The notes below the pieces were generated by a model. The model had not been told where the DNA came from. It worked only from the letters and a program-made list of their open reading frames with translations, and did not search any database. From JABLTI01 sp035528035 (GTDB taxonomy: Archaea; Asgardarchaeota; Heimdallarchaeia; JABLTI01), in assembly GCA_035528035.1 (NCBI GenBank), contig DATKZI010000022.1:26673-90672 (forward strand): a DNA stretch of 64,000 nt, written 5' to 3'. The translations under genes were made by a program, and so were the position numbers. Positions 24,032 through 31,410 of this stretch are shown here, in pieces; position 1 is the first letter of the stretch, and every line of letters begins with the position of its first letter.

Positions 24032-25312
24032 ATGCAGAAAATATTGTTGATCGGATTGGATGGGTCAGGGAAAACCTCCCTCTATCAAAAGTTTTTCCAA
24101 AGAAAACCTATAGAACAATTAAAAGCAATTCAACCAACTAGAGGAATTGCTAAATATGAACATGATTTTTTAAGAACAGATTTTCTCATCCTTGATATTG
24201 GTGGAGGAAAAGATTATCGTCATGGTTATATTGGAAATGCTGAACTTGTCCAAGGTTTATCAGCAATTATTTTTGTTGTGGATGTCCAAGCAGCAGCTAG
24301 GTTTCAAGAAGTAAGTGATTTCTTCAATGTTTGGATAAAGAGTGTTGAGCAACATTTGAAAAACGTTAAAGGGTTTTTGTTATTTAATAAAATTGATCCT
24401 GGAATGGAAGGCAAGCTAAAAAGTAACTTAGAGCAAATTGCTCGATTATTAGCACCAATAGATTCCATTTATCCTGGTGAATTCTTCAAGAATATTACTA
24501 CAATCTATAACGATTCAGGTAATCAAACCTTCCAAAGAATTTTGCTCGATGTTCTACCAAAGAAAATGTCACAACCAAAAGAAATCAAACCAGAAGTGCA
24601 ACCAATCAAAGAACAACCGATTTCTGTAAAACCACCAGTAGTTACAGAGCAATTTATCACTCAACCAATTAAATCGAACCCTCCCCAAGAAAAACCTGCA
24701 ATATCTACAAAATCACCAGCTGTATCTCCTCCGGTATTAAATAAACCACCAACAGCAACTACCACACAACCGAAAATAGAACCACCATCGATAAGTAAAT
24801 CACCACCATTGGATAAGGCACAATCAGATATAATAAAGGAAAAAACAGCAGAAAGATTATCTGACATAATAGAAGCAACATTGGACAATAATCTAAACTT
24901 CGTAGCAATAGCGGTTTTTTCAGATGAGGTTGATTTGGTAGTAGGAGCAGTACAACAAGGAAGAAATCCAGATATTTTGGAGTCAATAGCTGCTACCTTA
25001 AAGAAAATCGATTTGGATGAATATATGAGCAAACTAGGGAAAGTAAGAATTGGTGGAGAAGGACACGTAAAAATAGATAGTTTCGATATATTCTTTGAAA
25101 GGGTGTCCCCAGAACATTTAAGCACAGTAATATGTTCAGGATTAGAAGAGGGTACTATAACTAATATCACACAATTAAATCGATATATGAATCAAGCATT
25201 AAGTATAACACCAGAAGGAGTAGACGACGCTTCATTCAAACGATCAGACCTAATGGCTGAATTAAAAATGAGATTGTATAATAGAGGAAAAAGTGTAGAC
25301 CACGTAGGATAG
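24032..25312 (+). CDS. Rag/Gtr-like GTPase with C-terminal roadblock-like domain
   Basis: A 426-residue protein in three parts. Residues 1-175 are a G domain: P-loop GLDGSGKTS (7-15), Walker B LDIGGGKDYR where Rag proteins have DxGGQ, and NKID near 119. Residues 176-265 are a proline/lysine-rich linker (KPPVV, NPPQEKP). Residues 266-390 have a roadblock-like pattern (LNFVAIAVFSDEVDLVVGAVQQG, DSFDIFFERVSPEHLSTVICSGL). Eukaryotic RagA/C and yeast Gtr also carry a roadblock domain after the G domain and bind roadblock dimers of Ragulator, which makes the neighbouring roadblock genes notable. The Walker B glutamine is missing, so hydrolysis may be slow. Confidence 0.75.
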   Translation: MQKILLIGLDGSGKTSLYQKFFQRKPIEQLKAIQPTRGIAKYEHDFLRTDFLILDIGGGKDYRHGYIGNAELVQGLSAIIFVVDVQAAARFQEVSDFFNVWIKSVEQHLKNVKGFLLFNKIDPGMEGKLKSNLEQIARLLAPIDSIYPGEFFKNITTIYNDSGNQTFQRILLDVLPKKMSQPKEIKPEVQPIKEQPISVKPPVVTEQFITQPIKSNPPQEKPAISTKSPAVSPPVLNKPPTATTTQPKIEPPSISKSPPLDKAQSDIIKEKTAERLSDIIEATLDNNLNFVAIAVFSDEVDLVVGAVQQGRNPDILESIAATLKKIDLDEYMSKLGKVRIGGEGHVKIDSFDIFFERVSPEHLSTVICSGLEEGTITNITQLNRYMNQALSITPEGVDDASFKRSDLMAELKMRLYNRGKSVDHVG

Positions 25313-25330
25313 ATGTTCTGGAAAAGTAAG

Positions 25331-25361
25331 TGGCGGACTAAGCGCGATTTGAACGCGTGGC
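25331..25361 (-). repeat. tRNA-Ala 3'-end remnant (copy 1)
   Basis: These 31 bases match the T arm, acceptor strand and CCA of the intact tRNA-Ala at 29860-29890 at 28 positions, in the same orientation. Nothing of the anticodon or D arm is present; a T-run follows directly. It looks like a displaced attachment site. Confidence 0.8.
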
Positions 25362-25446
25362 TTTTTTTTTGTAATAGTGCAATCTTAGAATGAAATTGTG
25401 TTGATTAGTGATTATTATCAATAGAGAAAGTTCTAGTTACATTGAT

Positions 25447-25857
25447 TTACCTGAGATATTCCATTAATTTCTGGTGAAACTCCACTAATTGATCTATAAT
25501 AATTTTAGCGCTAGTACCCTTTATTTCTTTACCATAGTAGTTAATAGAATTTCTTATTTTTCGATATTTATCAAACTCTTCTCCCAAGATTGATTTTTTT
25601 AAGACTTCTTTTAGGAATGCTTTGTAGCAATCATGATTGTAGACTTTGTAACCATTCTTAATAGCGATAGCTTCTAACAGCATCCGTACAGAATCATAAG
25701 CTAATGTTATTTTAGAAGAAGCAGTTTCTTCTGTTAATAAAATCTGGTCTTGCGTGCTTAGTTTTTTTAAAGATTCCTTTATTAAAGATCTTACAAGATT
25801 AGGATCAACTTTAATGGTTTTGACTAAACCAGAATCGTGGCAAGCTTTCCAATCCAT
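25447..25857 (-). CDS. HEPN-domain toxin
   Basis: A 136-residue helical protein of the HEPN superfamily. The C-terminal active-site region reads RKIRNSINYYG, matching the RNxxxY part of the Rx4-6H-type RNase motif. It directly follows the nucleotidyltransferase gene, as in MNT-HEPN toxin-antitoxin pairs where the antitoxin AMPylates a tyrosine in this motif. The start is ATG 25857; a GTG at 25869 would overlap the upstream gene. It lies 86 bases from the copy 1 tRNA remnant. Confidence 0.85.
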   Translation of the reverse strand: MDWKACHDSGLVKTIKVDPNLVRSLIKESLKKLSTQDQILLTEETASSKITLAYDSVRMLLEAIAIKNGYKVYNHDCYKAFLKEVLKKSILGEEFDKYRKIRNSINYYGKEIKGTSAKIIIDQLVEFHQKLMEYLR

Positions 25858-25858
25858 T

Positions 25859-26371
25859 TTACCAACCACCCATTAAAATAAAACCATTGAGAATATTATT
25901 TAAAAGCTCTTGAGAGGGAACTTTCTCTCTAGTTTCATATTTAAATAATTGTATTTCACGTTGGAGTTTTCGTTCAAAGTCGTTAAGCAGAACTTCATCA
26001 GGTAAAGGTGAAAAAATCGCTAAATCAACATCAGATTCCTTTCTTACTTCAGCTTTAGTAAATGACCCAAATAAGATAACTAACGGAGATAATAAGATCT
26101 CTCGAAGATAATCTAGAAGACCAACAGCCGAGAATTTTTGAAACCAATAAATTCGTGAAAGGTAAATAAATAACTCATTTTCATTATTCGCTACAAAATT
26201 CAAGTAATTCTTATCCTCTTCCAAAAGTAGTAATCCTTGGATATGATAAGATTTTAGCATCTTTGAAGATGTCGGTGGGCTAATATTGAGTATTCGAGCA
26301 TATTCTCTTACATTAATTCTTCTATAATTGTCTTCAAAAAAAGGATGCAAATCGTTAAATAGTTTTAACAT
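25859..26371 (-). CDS. MNT-type nucleotidyltransferase antitoxin with HTH
   Basis: A 170-residue protein. Residues 1-65 form a winged helix-turn-helix (NVREYARILNISPPTSSKML). Residues 90-150 form a minimal nucleotidyltransferase domain with GSFTKAEVRKESDVDL, the GS...SDxD catalytic motif. In MNT-HEPN systems the transferase modifies and silences the HEPN toxin; the fused HTH suggests self-regulation of the operon. Upstream of the start the repeated AAAATAATTTTAAC elements near 26375-26430 could be its operator. Confidence 0.88.
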   Translation of the reverse strand: MLKLFNDLHPFFEDNYRRINVREYARILNISPPTSSKMLKSYHIQGLLLLEEDKNYLNFVANNENELFIYLSRIYWFQKFSAVGLLDYLREILLSPLVILFGSFTKAEVRKESDVDLAIFSPLPDEVLLNDFERKLQREIQLFKYETREKVPSQELLNNILNGFILMGGW

Positions 26372-26536
26372 ATGTAAAATAATTTTAACAGTATTGAAAA
26401 AGATTTTGGTTGTTAAATAATTTTAACAAATGGTAAGAAAAATTAACAAGGAACAACGCTTCAAGAAACCAGACTGTGAGAGTAAAAAAAACTAAAGCTA
26501 ATAAATGATATTTTTCAAATTAAAGGAGAATTGATT

Positions 26537-26785
26537 ATGAAACGGAAGGAGCTACTAGACAGGATAACAATAAACCCAAAAATCGTTGTGGGAAAACCAG
26601 TAATAAAAGGAACAAGAATAACAGTGCAATTTATATTAAATCTACTAGCAAATGGAGCCGAAATAAGGGAGATAGTAGAAGAATATTCTGATTTAACAAA
26701 AGAAGATATTTTAGCCTGTTTGTTATATGCTTCAAAAACTATAGAAAATACTACTTTTATGCCAATATTCGAAGAGGTAGTATGA
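26537..26785 (+). CDS. DUF433 antitoxin
   Basis: An 82-residue DUF433 protein: DRITINPKIVVGKPVIKGTRITV at the N terminus is the family signature, followed by a helix-turn-helix-like half (EIREIVEEYSDLTKEDILACLLYA). ATG 26537 follows AAAGGAG by nine bases. DUF433 antitoxins are usually paired with a PIN-like DUF5615 toxin that starts at an overlapping ATGA. Here an ATG overlaps the stop exactly that way, but the following frame is only a remnant. Confidence 0.9.
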   Translation: MKRKELLDRITINPKIVVGKPVIKGTRITVQFILNLLANGAEIREIVEEYSDLTKEDILACLLYASKTIENTTFMPIFEEVV

Positions 26786-26852
26786 TCCTCATAGATTTGT
26801 GGATGAATTGGAAACAATAAAACTACGACAATATAAAAAAGAGCAAAAGTAA
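26782..26852 (+). pseudogene. Vestigial partner toxin of DUF433
   Basis: The ATG overlapping the DUF433 stop opens with MILID, like the N terminus of DUF5615/PIN-like toxins, but runs only 12 codons. A second frame continues RFVDELETIKLRQYKKEQK to a stop at 26852. The two pieces read as the ends of a gene with an internal deletion. Confidence 0.45.
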
Positions 26853-26859
26853 AAGCAGG

Positions 26860-26889
26860 TGGTAAACTGAACGCGATTTGAACGCATCA
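26860..26889 (-). repeat. tRNA-Ala 3'-end remnant (copy 2)
   Basis: Matches the T arm and acceptor of the intact tRNA-Ala in 24 of 31 positions, with a 14-base identical core (CGCGATTTGAACGC on the plus strand) shared with both other copies. Same orientation as the intact gene and copy 1; a T-run follows. Confidence 0.7.
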
Positions 26890-26968
26890 CTCTTTTTTTT
26901 TCTAAAAAGGAAGTCGAATAACTGATAGGTTTTTATACCAGAAAAAAGAAGATTTATCTGGTGAAAAG

Positions 26969-27202
26969 ATGACGATTGGTAAAGTAGGCTCAAAAGGGGA
27001 ACTGTTTCCACCAAAGAAAATAAGAGAAAAGATAGGTCTAAAAGAAGGACAAAGAGTTCTCTATAGAATTGTACAAGAAAAACTAATAGTTGAAAAGATA
27101 GCCACTTTTGAAGAACTGTTAGAAAAACCAACTAAAATAACTGTAACGATTGAAGAATTAAAAGAAGAAAGGAAAAAACTAGCACAGGAAGCAGAACAAT
27201 GA
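26969..27202 (+). CDS. AbrB/MazE-family antitoxin (VapB)
   Basis: A 77-residue protein with an N-terminal swapped-hairpin AbrB domain (GKVGSKGELFPPKKIREKIGLKEGQRVLYRI) and an acidic/basic C-terminal helix that would bind the toxin. Its stop overlaps the start of the PIN toxin gene by four bases (ATGA). The gene begins about 80 bases after tRNA remnant copy 2. Confidence 0.9.
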   Translation: MTIGKVGSKGELFPPKKIREKIGLKEGQRVLYRIVQEKLIVEKIATFEELLEKPTKITVTIEELKEERKKLAQEAEQ

Positions 27203-27651
27203 GGGTGTTAGTGGATAGTTCATTTTTTTTCCCGTTAATTGGGGTAGAAGTAGAACAATGTCCAAAGAGAGCAATAATGAAATTAATAGCAAAAGAAGAG
27301 GTAGTAAGGTCGGAACTGGTGATATTCGAACTTTCAGCAAAAGGGAGTAAATTGATCAATGCAGGAAAATTATCCTTAAAGGAATTAACGCAAGGAATAA
27401 CTGCAATACAATATCACTCAAAAATAGAAGTAATACCCATTCATTATTCGGAAATTCAAACACTAGCATGTGAATTGCGAAAAAAACACTCAGACTATAT
27501 AGATTGTTTGATGGTAGCAACAGCAGTGCATTATGCGGATGGGATGATAACGTTAGATAAAGAATTAAAGAGAAAAGCACAAGAAGAGTGGAAGGAAACA
27601 ATAGCAAAAGAGAATAAGAAATTCAAATTACTAGTATGGGAAGAGTACTAA
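27199..27651 (+). CDS. PIN-domain toxin VapC
   Basis: A 150-residue PIN RNase. Acidic active-site residues are visible: D6 in VLVDSS, the glutamate in VIFELSAKG near 44, D in HSDYIDCLMVATA near 99, and D in MITLDKELK near 118. VapC toxins cleave tRNA or rRNA and are silenced by the cotranslated antitoxin upstream. There is no sign of damage, so the pair is probably functional. Confidence 0.92.
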   Translation: MRVLVDSSFFFPLIGVEVEQCPKRAIMKLIAKEEVVRSELVIFELSAKGSKLINAGKLSLKELTQGITAIQYHSKIEVIPIHYSEIQTLACELRKKHSDYIDCLMVATAVHYADGMITLDKELKRKAQEEWKETIAKENKKFKLLVWEEY

Positions 27652-27721
27652 AAGGAAGGAAAAATGGTATAACTCAAGCAATAATTATTTATTTTCAAAA
27701 CGATAATTATACTTGAAGACA

Positions 27722-28093
27722 ATGGATTACTCAAATTTAATCACAAAATTAGCTGTTGATAGTTCAAATGTAAAGTTAGGAAAAATTATCAAAGTAGAGA
27801 AGCTTTTAGGAAAAACGGTAAAAAAGGAAGAATTATATCTTATAATCAGATTTAAGAAATTTACACAGAAAGCAGTATATGTACCAATTGGTGTTAATTT
27901 AATTTCTGAGGTTAATGATTTTGTTAAAATAGATTTAAGCTATAATGATTTTATGGAAGAAGTTAAAAGAATTAAACTGATAAACATGGATAGGAATACC
28001 TCAAAAGAGTATATACGTTTTCGAGAAAAATGGTTTGGGCCTGGTCATTTTATGTTAGCTCCAAGAGATAGAGATAACAGTAGAAAGAAATAA
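27722..28093 (+). CDS. PRC-barrel-like protein (paralogue 1)
   Basis: A 123-residue protein, mostly beta strands, with LGKIIKVEKLLGKTVKKEELYLIIRF and VYVPIGVNLISEV typical of a PRC-barrel-like fold. A paralogue with the same LGK(I)I...LLGKT(V/I)K block is encoded at 30034-30366 beyond the tRNA-Ala gene. The C-terminal 35 residues are basic and contain a WFGPGHF motif. Start taken at ATG 27722. Role unknown. Confidence 0.6.
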   Translation: MDYSNLITKLAVDSSNVKLGKIIKVEKLLGKTVKKEELYLIIRFKKFTQKAVYVPIGVNLISEVNDFVKIDLSYNDFMEEVKRIKLINMDRNTSKEYIRFREKWFGPGHFMLAPRDRDNSRKK

Positions 28094-28243
28094 CTTAGTA
28101 GTAAATATCAAATAAATCTTCAAAATGCTAGGAAAATATATCAATAAATATAATAGAAAAAGATAGATAGCATGAATGTTTTCCAAATTTGTGATGATTT
28201 CTCAAAAGAGATCTAGTATAAGACACTCTAATTTATTTAATAT

Positions 28244-29584
28244 TCAATCTTGTAATAACTCTTTCTTTTGTCTCCCTGTCAGTTTCTGTTTTCTATGTTT
28301 TTTAAATTGGCTGATAATAAAAAGCGGAATTGTTGCACCAAGTATTATCCCAGCAGTAATACCGATCCATTTCCAGCCAATACCAGACTCACTAATATAA
28401 TACGTCAAGAGTGTTTCATCTATCCATAATCCTGAACTTAATCGTAGTCGATAATAAAGCTGGGCATATCCAGATCTGAAATCGACCCATATACAATGAA
28501 TATTGTTATTTCCATCAATCTTTATATGTGGTTCATTTGCAGTATTGCTTATTTGTGAGATATGCTCATCAGTTTCCCAAATCCCACTAATTCTAGCTCG
28601 AAGATTCACTCCTCTATAAATAAAATTATCATCTCGAGCAGTAAACGCAAGCCAGAGAATATTATTGGAATCATATTCCACACTTGGGGAATAAGCATCT
28701 GATTCACCAGGTTTGTGAATGGAGGTATAAGGTGCAGCCAAAGTTATAGCTGTAAGGGTATTATTTTCGTCCACCTTTCTATTATTCACAAAAATGGTTC
28801 CTAATCTATCACCAGCATAAGGATCAGTGTAGTTACTCCAAAAAACATCAATCGAATTTTCTTGATTTTGCAAGCAGATAGGATCCACACAATTAGTAGT
28901 ACCATCAGTTATTGTGGCGATTGGAAGCATTGATTCATTTAGTAATACCTTTCTGTAAAAAACTTGCTTGTTGTCTCCTCCTTCAGCCCATGTAAAATGA
29001 CCAGAATTGATATTGTCCACGAAATAGTCAAATTCACTACAATCATATGTGTTTGCTTCTGAGATTTGTAGTAAATTACCCCAGCTCTGACTCGTCCAAT
29101 TGAACATTTGAGAAAAGATATTCATAATACCATTGCTTCTCATCATCCATACAAGCCAAAGATAGTCCTCTGAACCAGCTCGTAAAATTGGTCTAGTGAT
29201 CTCACTACTATTCCAATAACTGTGACCTAGTTGCCATTGTGTATCAGTAAATCCTTTGTTCATAATCACCATCGTATAATTTCCACTTGATCCAACAGCA
29301 AAAGCAACTATTATTTTCTCATGCCAAGTCAGAATTGATGCTCTACTATGGATACTTTGGTCCGTTATAGGCGAATCAATATAGGTTCTAGTAAGATTCC
29401 ATTCGAAATTCTCAATTGAATGTAGATACACCAATTTTTGTTTACCTTGTAAAACTTCAGAGTAAATCAGATGAAGATTATTATCTTTATCAATTATAAA
29501 ATCAGGTTCAATGGCTTGTGAAATATCTAAATAACCATTTGATGAGCTACACAAGCTCACGAAGATATGAATATAAAGAAGCAA
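28244..29584 (-). CDS. Exported propeller-like protein with C-terminal anchor
   Basis: About 446 residues. The body carries sialidase/propeller-like repeats in which a strand of the type NNILWLAFTARD or NNIHCIWVDFRSGYAQLYYRL recurs. One membrane helix near 407-428 is followed by a basic cytoplasmic tail, giving an outside-facing anchored protein. The first canonical start, TTG 29584, truncates the signal peptide; a full one with a basic n-region arises if translation starts at ATT 29614, seven bases after GGAGGG (see findings). It lies between tRNA remnant copy 2 and the intact tRNA-Ala, so it may have arrived with a mobile element. Ligand unknown. Confidence 0.7.
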   Translation of the reverse strand: MLLYIHIFVSLCSSSNGYLDISQAIEPDFIIDKDNNLHLIYSEVLQGKQKLVYLHSIENFEWNLTRTYIDSPITDQSIHSRASILTWHEKIIVAFAVGSSGNYTMVIMNKGFTDTQWQLGHSYWNSSEITRPILRAGSEDYLWLVWMMRSNGIMNIFSQMFNWTSQSWGNLLQISEANTYDCSEFDYFVDNINSGHFTWAEGGDNKQVFYRKVLLNESMLPIATITDGTTNCVDPICLQNQENSIDVFWSNYTDPYAGDRLGTIFVNNRKVDENNTLTAITLAAPYTSIHKPGESDAYSPSVEYDSNNILWLAFTARDDNFIYRGVNLRARISGIWETDEHISQISNTANEPHIKIDGNNNIHCIWVDFRSGYAQLYYRLRLSSGLWIDETLLTYYISESGIGWKWIGITAGIILGATIPLFIISQFKKHRKQKLTGRQKKELLQD

Positions 29585-29771
29585 TATAATAAAAATACCA
29601 TTTCGCTTTCTAATTATAGAACCCTCCGCTAAACAAGCTGAACAAAATGAAAGATAAATAAAAAAGTCTATTCTGTAATTTCACCATATCATCTCACCCA
29701 AGTAATAGCTGTAATTTATTTACTTTTTTAACTTTAAATAGGTTGGGTCATCAATTTGAAGGAGATTTTTA

Positions 29772-29798
29772 TGACCAATAATTCAGAAGATCGGTAAT
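29772..29798 (+). other. Eight-codon reading frame with promoter and RBS
   Basis: AAGGAG at 29759-29764 and TATA-like CTTTAAATAG near 29733 precede ATG 29772, but the frame closes after MTNNSEDR. It abuts the 3' side of the intact tRNA-Ala gene, and may be the beheaded start of a gene cut by integration. Confidence 0.3.
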
Positions 29799-29862
29799 AA
29801 AAACAAGCAAGAAAACTGATTGACAAGAAAAGTAACAAACGAAAAAGAATGAAAAAAAGTGG

Positions 29863-29972
29863 TGGACTGAGCGCGATTTGAACGCGCGGCCTTCTGAATT
29901 TTTGTCGCCAGGTTCGCAACCTTTCTTTTTCGATTGCAAATCAGACGATCTTCCAGTCTGATCTATCAGCCC
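29863..29972 (-). tRNA. tRNA-Ala(TGC) with intron
   Basis: On the minus strand GGGCTGA pairs with TCAGTCC and includes the alanine identity pair G3-U70; discriminator A and encoded CCA (to 29860) follow. The D arm is GATC...GATC, the T arm GCGCG-TTCAAAT-CGCGC. The anticodon stem TCTGA/TCAGA closes loop TTTGCAA with anticodon TGC once an intron of 36 bases is removed. Two decayed copies of its 3' end lie 3.0 and 4.5 kb to the left. Confidence 0.93.
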
Positions 29973-30033
29973 ACTGATTATTTTTTCCTTTTCTCTTCTT
30001 CTTTTTTAATCTTTTTATTGCAATACTTTTTTT

Positions 30034-30366
30034 CTATCCATTCTTTCCCCCGTACCCAAAGTGTAGTCTTCTGGTTGTTTCCCTTGTAGCTTTTGTATGT
30101 TTTACAACAGCTCTTTGCTTTCTAACCTCTTCATTGAATTCTTTTTTTATAACATTAAACCATACTTTTTCTCCTTCCCTTTTGATTACTTTACTTAATT
30201 CGACTGGTATCTTGACCTCCACTCTAAAGCTTTGTACGACACGGATTATTGCATAGGCTTCTTCTATTTTGATCGTTTTTCCCAATAAATGCTCTTTTCT
30301 TATTATTCTCCCTAATTTTTCCCCATTTCTATCCACTGCAATTTTTCCTAAAACTTCCTCGGTCAT
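30034..30366 (-). CDS. PRC-barrel-like protein (paralogue 2)
   Basis: A 110-residue protein with the same core as 27722-28093: LGKIAVDRNGEKLGRIIRKEHLLGKTIKIEEAYAIIRV, then VEVKIPVELSKVI, and a basic C terminus with a HFGYGG end. It flanks the intact tRNA-Ala on the side away from the toxin-antitoxin cassettes. PRC-barrel domains occur in RimM and in archaeal cell-division factors CdpB; assignment to either is not possible from sequence alone. Confidence 0.65.
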   Translation of the reverse strand: MTEEVLGKIAVDRNGEKLGRIIRKEHLLGKTIKIEEAYAIIRVVQSFRVEVKIPVELSKVIKREGEKVWFNVIKKEFNEEVRKQRAVVKHTKATRETTRRLHFGYGGKNG

Positions 30367-30422
30367 TTACAATCCTCAATATAATCTACTCATCTCTCCC
30401 ATAAAAAATCTCTTCTTTTATT

Positions 30423-31277
30423 TTAATTAACATAAGTCACCATTAAAAACACATTCAATAAAACATGCCCTAACGTTACCCCTATAATATTCTCGGTTTT
30501 ATAAACAGTATATCCTGTCAGCAAACCTGAAACTATGATGAAGAACATTGCATTCTTTATTCCCAGATAATCTGGTAACCAGGACATTTCCAGCCAATGC
30601 CCCCCTATCCAAACAATATATTGTAGACAAAATCCCAACATCTTTTCCTTTTGAAATTCTATTTTCTTCTTTAAAATAGTGAACGACCCTTTTGCTTCTG
30701 CGAGTTGTATTTGGATAAATGATTTCGAATAATATTCGAACATTATCACATTTAATGTAACAAAGAATATCTGCCAGAACCAATCTGTTGGATTAGCAAT
30801 AAAATAGATTAAATGTTGTACACCTGGAATATATTTTTGTGAGATTACTACCCATGGAAAAAAAATCCCTGCGTGCATAAGAATCCCTTGTAATATGCTA
30901 CTAATGACCTTTTTCTTGGTAAAACCAGTTTTTGTTCCCAAGAAGTAGTATCTCGCCCTACCGGTTATTTTTTGAAAAACCACGAGATAGACAAGTGGTA
31001 CTACTGCAAAGGAAATAAATGATATTAACGCGTGAAAATAATACTCTGAATTTAAAATTTGGAATGGTCCTAAAAATTCAAATGGAAAATATATTGCTAG
31101 AGCAATTGGTCCTATTATTAGATTGTTTATTATTGCTTGTTTTATGGTTATTTGTAGATCATTATCTGGTTTAGCGACTTTTACCTCAGCAATGTGACCC
31201 ATTTCTAGCTCTTGATGTTGTGGGATTTCCGTATCAAGAATTTCCATCGAGTCTTCTAAGGCTGTTCCTTTTTGCAT
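30423..31277 (-). CDS. CPBP-fold membrane protein, probably inactive
   Basis: About 284 residues with seven to eight predicted membrane helices after a 50-residue acidic N terminus. The arrangement resembles CPBP (Rce1/CAAX-like) intramembrane proteases: an EYY element in MFEYYSKSFIQ where active members have EExxxR, a HWLEM element, and HVLLN near the C terminus matching the last motif. The missing glutamate pair and arginine suggest a non-proteolytic member. Start taken at ATG 31277 behind GGGAATAAC. Confidence 0.55.
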   Translation of the reverse strand: MQKGTALEDSMEILDTEIPQHQELEMGHIAEVKVAKPDNDLQITIKQAIINNLIIGPIALAIYFPFEFLGPFQILNSEYYFHALISFISFAVVPLVYLVVFQKITGRARYYFLGTKTGFTKKKVISSILQGILMHAGIFFPWVVISQKYIPGVQHLIYFIANPTDWFWQIFFVTLNVIMFEYYSKSFIQIQLAEAKGSFTILKKKIEFQKEKMLGFCLQYIVWIGGHWLEMSWLPDYLGIKNAMFFIIVSGLLTGYTVYKTENIIGVTLGHVLLNVFLMVTYVN

Positions 31278-31410
31278 GTTATTCCCAACCAATTAACAAT
31301 ACGAGTCACTACTGCTTGATTTGTGTAACATACCAAATAATTCTTTTTATTGGTATATATGTGAGAAGAAGAATTATTAAAGTAATGTAACTATTCATTG
31401 TTGAACTGAC

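Noticed and set aside
24661..25170. Minus-strand frame of 169 codons inside the Rag-like gene
   Set aside because: Shadow of the sense gene; composition has no domain pattern and the sense protein has clear motifs.
25331..25361. A complete tRNA gene at the first tRNA-Ala-like sequence
   Set aside because: Only the T arm, acceptor strand and CCA are present; upstream sequence has no D or anticodon arm.
25859..26371. Treating the MNT-HEPN pair as a CRISPR-associated or abortive-infection system
   Set aside because: No cas gene, repeat array or further defence gene is adjacent; the pair alone is a standard type VII toxin-antitoxin arrangement.
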